Assembly: GCA_038502055.1 (NCBI GenBank)
Contig: JAXRKN010000045.1
Coordinates: 5,416,501 to 5,480,500 of the forward strand
DNA length: 64,000 nt
Source of the DNA: Tanytarsus gracilentus
Lineage: Eukaryota; Arthropoda; Insecta; Diptera; Chironomidae
Direction of reading: 5' to 3'
Shown here: piece after piece, positions 1-11,869 of the stretch
Layout: every line of letters begins with the position of its first letter
How positions within the stretch are numbered: position 1 is the first letter of the stretch
Made by a program: the position numbers and the translations under genes
The notes under the pieces: generated by a model
Seen by the model: the letters and a program-made list of their open reading frames with translations, nothing else
Told to the model about the DNA's origin: nothing
Databases searched by the model: none

Positions 1-3000
1 AATTTGTTAACGAGAAAATAAGTAGCAAATATTGAAAGTTTTTATGGAGAGGCGTTCACTAAAGGATTGCTCAAATATTCATGGAGCGATTAAATTTTCA
101 TTCCTAAAAACTTTTTTCATCCTTTCATCTCTCGTTTGTTGAAGAAAAATAAGGAAAAGTTTTTATTGCCACTCGTGGACTCATTTCAAAAATTTCTTTT
201 ATAGTTTATAATTTTTCCTTCAAAATTTTTGAGTAATTTTGACTTTGAATCTCTATTCAAATTTTTTTGATCTCAAAGATATTTTAATGTCCATGTGTGG
301 GATTTTTTGAATGACGGTAAAATCTCTTATTTTTAATTATTAATTTAAAAAATATTCTTAAAAGTTTTAAAACAATTTATTTAGTAAATTTAATTTAAAA
401 TTAATTATATCAATTTTTGCGAGCCTTCACTGTACCATTTATCTCTCTTTTTTCAGTAAACTTTTTTTGCTTCGAACTTTTTAATTTTTTATTGAGTTGA
501 AAAAGTTTAACGTTGCTAAATTTTTGGTAACTATATCATGTCAGCTTCTCGCAGCATTGAAGTTTTTGTCACACCTTCCGATCTGAACACACAAGCAGAC
601 AAACTTAATTTAATTAACGCCTGTTTGTCACAAGCATCCAATATCAATTTAACTCACAGACGCTTTATTAGCAAATCTACGTGATCAATAAATCACTGAA
701 TTTTATTTTTGGTAACATTCTGAAGCTATTTGTGGCTCAATTTCTCACGATCACAAAAACTTTCGCTATGAATTCGAGAAATTGTTCATCACCGCAAAAG
801 AATTTCTACAACTTTTGCATGTGCACATGATGATAACGTAAATTGGTTTTTAAAAGCGAGAAAATTTTAGTCATAAATTTAAAAGCGATAACTTCAACAT
901 GCATTGTCATTTGTAAATCGTGAGGGTTTCAATAAATCTCGGTGAAAAGTTTTATGGATTTTTTTATTGCAATTTTTCAATCTAAAGTTTTGATTCAAAT
1001 AAATTTAAAAAAGATTTTCGAATAAATTTTTAAATTAAATAAGTAAAATCAATCACACACGCAAACATAAGCACATTCAACAATTTTTTCCTACTTACAT
1101 TTCATCTTTTAGCCTTGTGATGTTGTAGCACCACGTGACTCGCAAATCTAACAACCAGAGAGCGAACAAGAGAGAACGAAACAAGTAGCTGGCAAATAAT
1201 TGCTGTGAAATTAAATTTTTCCTCTCTCAATTTGCAATGTCAATAAATTATTATAAAATGCGAGGAAAGTTACAAGAATTTAATGAAATTTCGTGAAGTA
1301 TTTGCTGAAAAGCAAACAAAAGTAATGACATGAAATGAGTCGTAAATAATTTGGAAAATGCAATTATCAACACACTTGTAGCGTTGCAATAAAAAAATAT
1401 AAAAATTTTCAACAGTAGCTAACAAGTTGAGAGAGAGAGAGAAAGAGAAAGAGAGTTCAAGGCTGAGACACTAAGCATAAATTTAAAAAAATTATTAAAT
1501 TTTTGTGTTTTTAAAATTAATTTAAAAAATAAAATAAAATATATCTAGTGTCTCCACCCTGACTCAAACCGAAATGAATGAATTTATCGTGAATGAGAGA
1601 GTTTGCAAGCACAGTCACATGACTTGTTGGATGCGATAAATTGAATTTTTATTTGTAAGCTTCTCTGCAGCTCGGGGAGAAATGAAGGGATGGAAAATCT
1701 ATTTGCAGTGCACTTAAGGGAAAAATGGAAATTCAATTTATATTCGTTGAAGCACTTTTCATTTCATTTTTCATCCCTCGAGAGGAGCAAAAAAATACAG
1801 TGAACATGAGTACAAGGATATTTAAATTATTCACTTGACTTTAAATTCGTGTCGTCTTCAATTTTTTTTTCACTTCCTTATCATCCAGACCCGAGAGGAT
1901 GTAAATTCCTTTTCAAATACCTCGAGGATATTTTTCTAATTTTTATTTAAAAATCTATTTATGATTTGTTGACCGAGCAACGGTTGAAATTGCACTAAGC
2001 CTTTTTCTCTCGCTCGCGATACTTGTCGTTTGTTATATTAACCGTGGAATCAATTAAGGCAAATTCAAATGAGTGAGTTTTTGATGTTTTTGAGTGTTTT
2101 CATTCATCACTCTCGTTTGCTAACTTTAGACGAGCTTCTGAATATATTCAAAGTGTGAAAATTTAATATTTTATCAGTTATTTTTATTAACAAAAAAAAT
2201 TACAATTTAAGGTTGAAAAAATAAAAATATTTATAATATTCATTCATATCATAGTATTTTTTACAAATTTAGGAATTGAACCTTTTTCCTTTAAAAATTT
2301 CTTAATGAATTCAATTTTAAAATCTATGAGCAACAAGTTAAATTTAAGTTACTAATTTATAAAAATTCCTCTCTTGAATCATAAATGACGTCACGACTCA
2401 TATGCACTCTTATTAAGTTGAGTAGAAATCACATGCTTTATGTTAGCTTTAACATTTTAACACGCATAAAATCGAGAGAAATAAAAAGAGAGCGAGAAAT
2501 AAAATGAAACGTAAATGGATTGAATTGCAAGTGAGCGTTTCTCATTCATTGAATTATATTTTTTATTCATAGCTGAGTAAAGTGAAGTACGAAGGAAAGA
2601 GAATCTCAATGAATCAATGAACTTAATCATGAAATTGAAGACTTTTTATTGATTTTGTTCTGATTAAATTGACCGACTTTAAATTTTTAAATGCATAAAA
2701 AAAATAGAAAAATTTATTAAAAATTTTGCAAGTTTTTAAAAATCTAATTTAAATAAATCAAAGCTCTCGAAAGCTCCCAATTCGGTTTTGCTTGAAAACT
2801 TTAATATTCAATAAATCTTCCATCTTCAATATTTTCATAACAACGTATAGAAAAATTTATTCGTGAAAATTTTCCATTCCGGGTGAGGATTTATTGATGC
2901 AACCAATTTTATAACTTCCAGAGAAGAAAAAATATTTCGAGAGTTTTTCATGTGCATAAATTTCATTTAAATTTTGAGCTTCAATTTGCAAGCGATTGGA

Positions 3001-4230
3001 AGAAATTTTCGAGCGAATGTTTAGTGAAGGCAAATTTGAGATAAAAATATGCAAGGGAAAGTAAATCTTTTTTTGCAAAATTTCTAGGTTTTCTTCTGTA
3101 AAAAAATTTATGAAATTTTTAGTCGATTTCAAGGCTTAGAAACTTAAATTCAAAATTTCTTAAAAAATTTAAAAATTTGTAGCAAATTATATTTAATCAC
3201 CACTTAAAATTTTTTTTTAACAAATTTGAAACTTTTGATCCGTGAAATTTATTTTTCATCTCAACGAGCATCCTCTGTATCGATTTCTATTTATCAATAT
3301 GATTTCTCAATAAACTCAAAGTAAAAAAAGAATATTTTCAGTTTGCATTGGGATTTATGTAAATATTTTATTCAGACACCGAAAGATACATGCGGGTTAT
3401 GGGTGGATTTCTGATCTTTTAAATTAGATTCAATTTTGTGGATCCGCAGAACGATAGAAAGAATAAACAATAAGAGAAAAAAGGGATTTTTTTACATGGC
3501 AGAAAGTCTGAATTGATATCCATGGGTTGATGCCAATTTCGTTATATTTTCGTGAAAGGATTTGCGGAGGTTTCAATTGAAAATAAAACAATAAGGCTCG
3601 AATTTATTCAGAGAAATTGAAAGAAACCCACGTGAGGTAAAGTTTGAATGGTTTATATGACGATAAATTCTTAAAATTTAAATTTATAACAAAATTAAAA
3701 AAATAAATTAGATTTTACAATTTATTTAATTACAATAAAATTAAGCATGACTTTTAAAAAGCTTAAATTAGTAAAAAACATTTAAAATTTAAATACATCC
3801 AATGACAAATTGTGATTAGAGCAAATCATCGCGACTTTGTATACATAAAATGTAAATAACGATAATCACCATATGCGAGGAAATTTTAAACTTGCAATTA
3901 CAAAAATTATCAAAATTTGTTCATCAATTGACCTTTTGACTCTCGGATGGCTGATAAAAAATAAATTAAAGCGCGGTTCGGTTTAAAATAAAAAACTTTA
4001 AATTTGATAAAATTCAATTGATTTCAAAAATTAAAGTGTTGAGAAAAAATTAAATATTTGAAAATTGGGTTCGAATCCTAAAAATTTAAATCAAAAGTTA
4101 ATTCGTCTGAATTATTTTTAAATGCGCTAAAATCGAATTCTTTTTACTTCTGTCAACTTATGCCTCAATATTATGTTTCACATTCAATTTTAAATCACTC
4201 ATTCAGCTTATTTCAGTTTGTTTTTGTCAC
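1..4230. other. Intergenic region, no supported gene
   Basis: AT-rich DNA upstream of the glucosylceramidase gene. All open frames here are short and show no recognisable domain or plausible splice partners. A perfect palindromic CRE-type octamer (TGACGTCA) lies at 2386-2393 and a GA-rich microsatellite at about 1429-1455. I see no other structure. Confidence 0.6.
1429..1455. repeat. GA-rich microsatellite
   Basis: A run of about ten GA dinucleotides is followed by GAAA/GAGA units. It is a simple repeat with no associated gene. Confidence 0.85.
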
Positions 4231-4244
4231 TCGGAGTGAAAACA

Positions 4245-7078
4245 ATGATTATTTTAAAGTTATTTTTCATTTTTGCTTCTGCTTCAGGTAAAAAATATTT
4301 TAATTAATTAAAGTTACTTAATTTTATTTCTCAGCGTCAGCAATTCCTTGTGTTTTAAAGCCTTTCAACTCGGGACTTGTTTGCGTTTGCAATTCAACAT
4401 ATTGTGACACCTTAGAATTTTCATTTCCTCCAAAGACAGGTGATGTCGTTTTAATATCGACCAGTAAGGATGGTTTGAGATTTCATGAAACGCATACAAA
4501 ATTTGACAGCGGAAAATTGCATAAAATTGAAGAGGGTCCATTTAGTTATGGAAGCAGTGGAGAAAATTCAAATGGGAATGAAGTAATGTCAAAAATTATG
4601 ACGGTTATTAAGAAAATCGAAAACATTGATGATCCAATCGATTCAGTCGTTAACATTGTGGTAAATCAAACTGAGAAGTTTCAAAAAATTATCGGTTTTG
4701 GTGGAGCATTTACTGGTGCCGTGTCATATAATCTCAAACAAATGAGCAAAGAACTACAGGATCATGTCTATAAAGGATATTACTCAAAATCGACAGGCAT
4801 TGGATACAACATGATGAGATTTCCGATTGGTGGTTGCGATTTTGATCTCGCTCCATGGGCATATCATGAAAAACCTGAACATGATCCATTTTTGAGCAAC
4901 TTTACAGCACTCGATGATCGTGATATTGAAAAAATCGCGCAGATTCGTGAACTCAAAAAGGTTGGTTGCAATTTAAATCGAACAAAATCGTTAAATATTT
5001 TAAAAATTAAAATTAATTAATTTTAAAATAATTTGAAATTTCTTAAAGAGTTTTATCCGGACAGTAAACCGAACACCATCGCGATTTTTAAACTCGTCAA
5101 ATAAATATTAATTTACCCTGTTTAAAGTGTTTTTATCTTCTTTAATATATTTCAAATGTGTTCCTAAGTGTGTCATTATCATCAAATTCATCGAGTTTAA
5201 GTGTTTAAATTACGTAAGGAAGTGGAAATGAGTGAAAATATTTTGTTGTGAAATCAAATTCCTAGAATTTCACTCCATATTTTTTTTTCTCGCTCATTCT
5301 CACTTCGGAGAGTAACTCTCTCCAAATAATTTCTTCATGGGTATCAGTGAAGAAAATTATTTTATTTACTTATTTTTTATTTTAAATGAATTTTTTTTTA
5401 TTATACGTATAAATTTATGTTTTATGTTTTTTTTGTCTTGTATTGTGGATGGGCCAGTTCCTAACAGCTTGTTAGGGCTGAGGAAGGTTGTAGTGGCGGT
5501 AACTTTAATACAATACCGTCGTAACCATCTTTGATTTATTTATTTAAATATTCTAACTGCAATCGTAAGGTTCAGTTAACTAACCCATAATTGTGATTAG
5601 TTGGAAACACTCTATGAGTGATCACAAGACTGTTCATAATGAAAAAATTTACGTCATGGATTATGGCGCCCTGATTGGTTTTTTCCGCTGGGCGTTCCAT
5701 GATAACTAACATTAAAACTCTGATGGGGGTTTATTCGATCACTAGTGCGTCTTTTTAAAGACGTGTGTTGCAGCTCCCGAGGTGGACGATTCCTGAGGGG
5801 ACGTCCATTGTTGAGGGGGAAAAAAGGGGTATTTATACTCTATTCTTAAGAGCAATCTTAAGAGTTCTGCATGGTTTGCGTCTATCCTGATTAAGTTCTG
5901 TGTCGCTACCCATCAGCAATCAATCAATCAATCAATCAAATAATTTGAAATTTCTTAAAAAATTGCGCAGGTCTCTAAAAACGATGACATCAAGGTTGTT
6001 GGCGCTGCTTGGTCGCCGCCAAAATGGATGAAAACCAACAACGAATGGACAGGCTTCAGTGCATTGCGTGACGAATATTATCAAACATGGGCCGATTATC
6101 ACGTGAAATATCTCGAGTTAATGGCGAAAAATGGTTTTCCGTTCTGGGCAATTTCGACAGGCAATGAACCGCTTAATGGAATGGTTTTCGAGTATTTTGT
6201 TCGTTTTATGAGTTTAGGTTGGGATCCTGACTCTCAAGGTCGGTGGTTGGCAAACAATTTAGGTCCCTCGATGAAAAAATCTCAAGTTGCTAAAAATGTA
6301 AAAATCCTTGCTGGTGATGATCAAAGGTACACACTTCCACTGTGGTTCCAAAGAATGGACAAAGGAAGTGCCAATGCAAGTGAATTCATCGATGGACTCG
6401 CTTTTCACTGGTACGCTGATAAATTTGTACCTGCTTCATTATTAAGTGAAGCTGCCATAACTTATTCCGACACATTTTTAATCTCAACTGAGGCATGTAA
6501 TGGTGATCGACCATGGGATGTACACGGCCCACTGCTTGGATCGTGGGGTCGTTTTGAAGATTACACCTTGGACATTATTGAAGATCTTAACAATTATGTG
6601 AGTGCATGGATCGATTGGAATTTAGTGCTGGATGAGAGCGGAGGACCGAATTATATTAAAAACACGGTAACGTTTAAATTTAAAAAATATTCAAGTTAAA
6701 TTTTTTAAATAAATTATTATCAGGTCGATGCTGCGATGGTTTTTAAAGGAAGTGAAATTTACAGGCAGCCAATTTTCTATGCCCTCGGTCATTTTTCAAG
6801 ATTTTTAATTCCTGGTTCGGTTAGAATTAAATCAAAACCCTCAAATCGTTTCGTTAAATCAGTTTCATTCCTAAGACCCGATGGATATGTTGTGGTTGTG
6901 CTTTATAATGTGTAAGTAACTTTTTTTAATCATAAATTTTCTTAATTTCTTAACAATTTTAATAAAAAACTTTTTCAGTGCCGGTCATCGAATGCATGTG
7001 AATATTTTCGACAAGCAGCGCGGAGTTTTACGCTTGGATATTCCGGCTAAATCTCTTCATACTTTAATGTACAAATAA
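4245..7078 (+). CDS. Glucosylceramidase (lysosomal acid beta-glucosidase, GH30), 5 exons
   Basis: Hydrolyses glucosylceramide to glucose and ceramide in the lysosome. My model joins 4245-4287, 4335-4960, 5971-6666, 6724-6911 and 6979-7078. All introns are GT-AG, the phases agree, and the product is 550 aa (human GBA1 precursor is 536 aa). Residues 1 to about 18 form a hydrophobic signal peptide, followed by the Cys-rich N-terminus typical of the family. The acid/base Glu lies in STGNEP (about residue 289) and the nucleophile Glu in LISTEACNG (about residue 397), a spacing close to the human enzyme. WSPPKWMKTN and FYALGHFSRF are further family blocks. The C-terminal exons encode the beta-sandwich tail ending SLHTLMYK. 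The ATG was chosen because it opens the signal peptide and is the only one upstream of the 47-bp first intron. An AATAAA follows at 7117. Intron 2 carries an inserted repeat (see 5048-5937). Identification is secure; insects often have two such genes, so I give no paralog symbol. Confidence 0.97.
5048..5937 (+). mobile_element. Retroelement-like insertion in glucosylceramidase intron 2, with 22-bp target-site duplication
   Basis: About 890 bp of sequence unlike its surroundings (clearly more GC-rich in its 3' half) sits inside the intron. A 22-bp direct repeat flanks it exactly, at 5026-5047 and 5938-5959. The 3' end is a (CAAT)n tail at about 5909-5937. A long target-site duplication plus a short-repeat 3' tail is the signature of target-primed insertion by a non-LTR retrotransposon. 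No reverse transcriptase is encoded, so it is either a 5'-truncated 3' UTR or a non-autonomous element. A small hairpin (GCGTCTTTTTAAAGACGTG) lies near 5747-5765. It lies in the sense orientation of the host gene, and the splice sites either side are intact. Confidence 0.8.
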
Positions 7079-7289
7079 GAAAATGAAATCAATTAATTCA
7101 AACTAGAATTTAACGAAATAAAGTGATTTAAAAAATATGAGTTCGTATTTCACAAAAGTTATAGAAATTTGTAAAGTTTGTTTAAAATCTTTCAAATATT
7201 TTAATTTTTTCAACCAAAAATTCCAAAAAAATTTAAGAAAAATCTTTTATTCAAAAAATATATCTTTCAATGACGCTTCAATAGCAAAT

Positions 7290-8362
7290 TCACAGCCTCA
7301 TTATTTTCAGAACCCTTATTTCCTCCTTTGAGTGTGTCTCGCGTGGGAATAGCTCATTATCGTTATCAAACAACATCTCCTTGGCACTAAAGGAATTTTT
7401 CTCTAAGAGCTCACAAAATTTATGAAATGTATCCTCGTTTCTAATTGTCTGAGACAATATAAACTCAAGGGCATTTCCATTGGCATTATTGAAGAGTGTA
7501 TTGAGGCAGTGAACGAGAGGCTCGAAAATCGTATCATCGTAAACTACGTCAGCAGCTAAGATGACATTTGGCGAGAGAATCGAGTTCAGTTCATTTTTGT
7601 GTTCATCAATTTCTTCCCATGGTAGCGACGAAATTGCAAATTCTCTGTCTTTAAGTTTAACTCGATGTCGAATTAAAAGAGTCGGTTCTAAAATTTCTGA
7701 AGGTTTTTCGAGATTCAAATTGGCATTCTCGATTAGAGTTTTAATGACAGTCTCGTGACAGTCAGAGAGAAAAATTTTCTTGGCTTTTGTGACTTTGAGG
7801 AGGGTCAAACCGACATATCCGGACGCTCCACTGCCAAGCTCTAATATTGACTTGTGTTTAAAATATTCTTTATGACTAACGATAAATTCGGAAAGTTTAA
7901 TTGCAGCAGGCCAAAGCTTTAATCCCGTCGTGCCATCTCTAATAAAACTGTTTGACTCTTTAACAGTGATAAAACTACCATCAGGAACCAAAAAATGCTT
8001 GTATGAAAATTCATCTTCTTCATCACATTCCAGCAGTGCCGTTAAATTCTCATAAAATCCATCAAAAATTTCTTCATTTCCATTTTGCTCGAGACTTTTA
8101 ATGACGTGCTTCAAAAATGCAACTTGATAAGATTTTCTCAACGGATATTTTCGATTATTTTCATTCAAAATTGTTTGATTTAAGAAATTTTGCTGTTCAT
8201 CCCAAGAAATGGATTCGAAGATTTTCTAAAAGAGAAAAAATGTCACTAATTAAATTTTGACATTATTTTAGAGATTTTTGTCTATTTTACCTCAAAATTA
8301 ATTTTATTAACTGGAATTCCTCGCAAAAATTGAATTTTAATTTTATAAATATTTGTTTCCAT
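7290..8362 (-). CDS. EEF2KMT/FAM86-type protein-lysine methyltransferase, 2 exons
   Basis: A predicted SAM-dependent class I methyltransferase of the FAM86 group, whose human member EEF2KMT methylates elongation factor 2 on a lysine in the cytosol. Exons are 8362-8291 (24 codons) and 8225-7290. The intron is GT-AG in phase 0 and the product is 335 aa (human FAM86A is 330 aa). The N-terminal FAM86 helix region is followed by TTGLKLWPAAIKLSEF. SAM motif I is ELGSGASGYVG (about residues 153-163), then the acidic motif LSDCHE (about 177) and AADVVYDD (about 250). The first exon, which the long open frame alone misses, supplies the true ATG. The gene converges on the glucosylceramidase 3' end with about 210 bp between stops and shares a roughly 240-bp divergent promoter with the zinc-finger gene. 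An AATAAA (minus strand) lies at 7251-7246. METTL21/22-type enzymes are the main alternative, but the length and N-terminal region favour FAM86. Confidence 0.92.
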
Positions 8363-8603
8363 GTTTTTTGTGAATGTTTTGATTATTTTTGGGGGAAATG
8401 AGTTTTAGGCTAATCTGGAAAGCACTCCTAAAGGGGTGTTCAAATTCTCTTCGTTCAACTTATCAACGACCTATTGTTTATTTTTAATCCAAAATAAAGA
8501 AAAAATAACATTTGTGAATTTTTCTTTTTTTAATGAAATATTTTTAAAAAACTTGAAACTAAAATTTTAATGGTTAAATTTTTAATGTTTTTAAAAAGTT
8601 AAG
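8363..8603. promoter_or_regulatory. Divergent (bidirectional) promoter region
   Basis: The start codons of the methyltransferase (minus) and the zinc-finger gene (plus) are only 241 bp apart, so both promoters and 5' UTRs must lie here. I see no convincing TATA box. The call rests on gene arrangement only. Confidence 0.6.
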
Positions 8604-10240
8604 ATGTCGTTAGTTGATCTGTGTCGACTTTGCGTCGTAAATTGTTCAACCATTGGAGGAATTTTCGTCTATTCCGATGATTCTAGACGCGAAAAAATCC
8701 GTGATTGCTTGAGTTTTATTGTAAAACCGTTAAATTTTAAAAAATTTAAATATTTTATGACCGTTAAAATATTTTTTAGATCGCTGACGAAAAATTTCAA
8801 ATTTGTCCTGATTGTGATAAAAAGTTAAACTACTTTTATGAATTTAGGATCAACTCGATCAGAGCTCAACATGAAATAGCTGGTAAAAGTGATAAAATTA
8901 ATTAAAACCACCTCAAAATAAAACATTGATAATTTTTAGAAATCTACAAATCGATGCAGCATCAATACTTCCATCAACCCATCCACAACCCCCACTACGA
9001 CTCTGAATATTCTTTCGTACCCATTCGAGACCTTGAGCCTGAAAATATTTATTCAAACACATACAGCGAGCAGCCACAACAGCATGACACTTACACGAGT
9101 CACCAACTGCATTTTGATACACAACTTCATCTAGCACTTGATGACGATAATCAAGGTGATAATCAGTCAATGGTCAATAATGAAATTTATCAGCAAATGC
9201 AGACACCAATTTCACCTGCTACAACGCCAACTTTAATTCCTCACACGAGCCATCAAGCTGTTGAGAATGAGTACATGAAACCGAGTGTCACTGAGCCAGA
9301 AATTCCCGAAAGCTCTGAACCAACACCACCCGACGATGATTTCACTTACGATGACTTTGATGAATCCTGTCAGTCATTTCCAAGTGATAGAAATAATGTC
9401 GATAATGCGATCGACAAAAAAATTGAGGAATTTATTCAGAACAAAAGAAACAAAGCGAATCCAAAAATATGCACAGTTTGCAATAAACTTTTTAGGACGA
9501 ATTACAAACTTCGTGAGCACATGCAAACACATGCTGAAAATAATGCGAAATATTTGTGTGACTTTGAGGGTTGCAACAAAGCTTTTCGATCTAAAATTGG
9601 CCTCAAAGAACATGCAGCAAGGCATCGCGATGAATTTAATTTCACGTGCAGTGATTGCGGCAAAAAATTCCTTCTTCGATCTTACTTTTTAGCCCATCAA
9701 AAAATTCACTCGAATGTTAAATCATTTCAGTGCACGATGTGCTCGAAAAGTTTCAAGAGCAAACAAAATCTCGTGAATCATGAAAATTATCATTATGGAC
9801 TTAAACTTTTCAACTGTGAAACTTGTCAAAAGCAGTTTACGACAAAATCGAATCTTGATTTTCATGTAAAAAGTTCGCACACTCAAGCTGAGCAGTTTGA
9901 GTGTGAGGAATGTCATAAATTTTTTAAAACAAAAAATTATTTAAAAATTCACCGGAAAATTCATTTTAAAGAGCTCCAAAATCACGCATGCAGTATTTGC
10001 ATGAAAACTTTCATTCAACTTTGTGATCTCAAAATTCATGTGAAAACTCATACAAATCAGAAGGAATGGGTGTGTGAAATTTGCGGGGTTGCTTTCACAA
10101 GAAAAGACTCATTAAAGCTTCATGCTCGAACTCACACCAATGAAAAGTTATTTATTTGTGAATGTAAAAAATCTTTCACTAGAAAGTCGTCACTTAACAA
10201 GCACAAACTTAAATGTGTGATTAAAACTGAAAATTCATGA
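8604..10240 (+). CDS. ZAD-domain C2H2 zinc-finger protein, 3 exons
   Basis: A probable nuclear DNA-binding factor of the arthropod ZAD family. Exons are 8604-8720, 8780-8882 and 8940-10240, with 59- and 57-bp GT-AG introns, matching phases and a 506-aa product. The N-terminal ZAD has its four zinc ligands in LCRLC and, in exon 2, ICPDC. It continues with the usual CL..I and KKLNYFYEF elements, so the short first two exons are essential to it. A Gln/His/Pro-rich linker (about residues 75-210) and an acidic patch follow. The region from about 249 to 500 carries eight canonical C2H2 fingers and a ninth atypical one, in which the first Cys pair is one residue apart (ICEC) and the last His is replaced by Cys. 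Linkers are mostly not TGEKP. The ORF ends 138 bp from the convergent coiled-coil gene; an AATAAA lies at 10290. The family is expanded per species, so I cannot name an ortholog. Confidence 0.93.
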
Positions 10241-10378
10241 AATTTTTCCTGAATCCAGTGAATTTCAATCTTGAGATAAAAGTCTGAAAAATAAAAAGTT
10301 AAACCCAAAAATTTTCAACTTCACGAATTTTATTTTAAGTTCCTAAATTTTAATTTAATCCTAAACGTTTCTGGATCT

Positions 10379-11714
10379 TTAAAAGCATCCAATCGTCAAA
10401 ACTTTTGAGTAGCGTCGCTTGACTTTCAATTTCTCCTCTGACGGAATATTTTTAACCTCCGAATTTTTCTTCTTCCTCGATCGATTTTTTGACTTTTTGT
10501 TAACAAGCTTTCCATCATCAGTGACATTAACAATGCTCGTTTCGGATTGTGTTGAAATTATAGAAATATTCGAGCAGACATTTGGAAGTTCAGCATCGAG
10601 ATCATTTTGAATTGCGATATCAACTTTGATGGCTTTCTTTGGAATTTCTTTCTCCTCATCGCTCTCAATTGTGATCACAATTTCCGATGGTTTTTGTACA
10701 AGATTGAGTGATGGTGATTTAGAAAGGTCCGTGATTTTTGTCGATGAAGTTGGTAAGTCAAACTCACAAGGCTTCGACGAAGATCTGAAATTATTTTTTA
10801 ATAAATTAAAAAATTCATTAAAAAATTTCAAACTCACCCCTCATCATCAGCCTCACAACATTCATCTACCTCCATAATTGTTGTCATGCATTTTGCTGGT
10901 CGCCACCAAGGATAATTTCGAAGTGGTGCCTTGACTTCTTCTTCCTCTTCAATCTCATCAAGACATTCTTCATTTTCCTTATTTTCATTCTCGAAATTTT
11001 CAACCGACTCGTTTTCATTGCCTGCCGTCATATCACATTCAAATTCAGTGATGCCATTTTTATTTAATGTTATTAGTAAAGATTGAATGAATTCTTCTTG
11101 AACTGAGTTTCTGTTCTCGAATTCTTCCTTCAGAAAGTCAATATCGTCGGTGACTTTGTGGAACATTTTGTTGACTCGATTGTACATGCCAAAATATTCG
11201 GCCGCTTCACTTTCTGCTTCGAGGAGCTTTCGTTTGGTGTCGCTGAGCTTTGTGAGATAGCCTGAAGGTAAAATTAATTTTTGATGATATTAAAAAATTA
11301 TAAATTTATTTAAAGTTTTAAAATACCTGAAAGCTCAATTTTAACATTCTCAAGGCGATGCTCTGAGTTTTTCAACTGATCGTTTGCGTTTTTTGTCTCA
11401 CGAGTTTTTTCAATGAGATCTTCGTTTAGTGTCATAATTTTCTCGTGATGCTCATCAAGTTTTTCACGAAGATTTAAAACTTTTTTCTCAAACTCTTCAA
11501 CTTGTTCAGAAAGCTTTTGCTTTTCAGCTTCAGACCTCATCAGAGCTTTTTCTTTTTCATTCAAAGTATTTTTGAGATCTTCAATTTCATTTTCAAGTGA
11601 AACATCTTTCTTTTCCTGAAGATCACATTGAGTCTTAAAGACACTCTCGAGCTCCTTCATCTTGTGATTGAATTTAATGCGAAGTGATTCGATGTCGAGG
11701 TGTTTTTGTGACAT
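10379..11714 (-). CDS. Coiled-coil protein of unknown function, 3 exons
   Basis: Not recognised. Exons are 11714-11327, 11261-10838 and 10784-10379. Both introns are GT-AG, the phases match (1, then 2) and the product is 405 aa. Residues 1 to about 190 are a long Glu/Lys/Leu heptad region (for example LREKLDEHHEKI) that should form a parallel coiled coil. An acidic stretch follows (EEEEE near residue 240). The C-terminal third is Ser/Lys-rich with a basic cluster (KKSKNRSRKKKNS) that could be a nuclear localisation signal. The ATG at 11714 is chosen because it starts the coiled coil; the frame stays open a little further upstream but that part is AT-rich and not coiled-coil-like. It lies downstream of the two secreted-protein genes on the same strand and converges on the zinc-finger gene. 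A kinetochore or centrosomal role would be pure guesswork. Confidence 0.83.
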
Positions 11715-11869
11715 TTTGATGGATCGTTTCCTCAGATGTTGATTGAGCAAAATATGAAAGTGCTTTAAAAAGATTGCTGAGATCAATTTGAGATATAATT
11801 AAAAAATTAAAAAAACCGTTAAATTTATTTTTGAATTTTTTTTATTTTATCTCATTATTTTTCCGTCAT

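Noticed and set aside
4060..4085. GGGTTCGAATCC, a perfect tRNA B box; similar ones at about 23,362 and 24,104
   Set aside because: There is no A box or cloverleaf in the flanking sequence, so these are not tRNA genes.
9285..9692. 135-codon frame inside the zinc-finger gene
   Set aside because: Out-of-frame shadow of the ZAD zinc-finger coding sequence.
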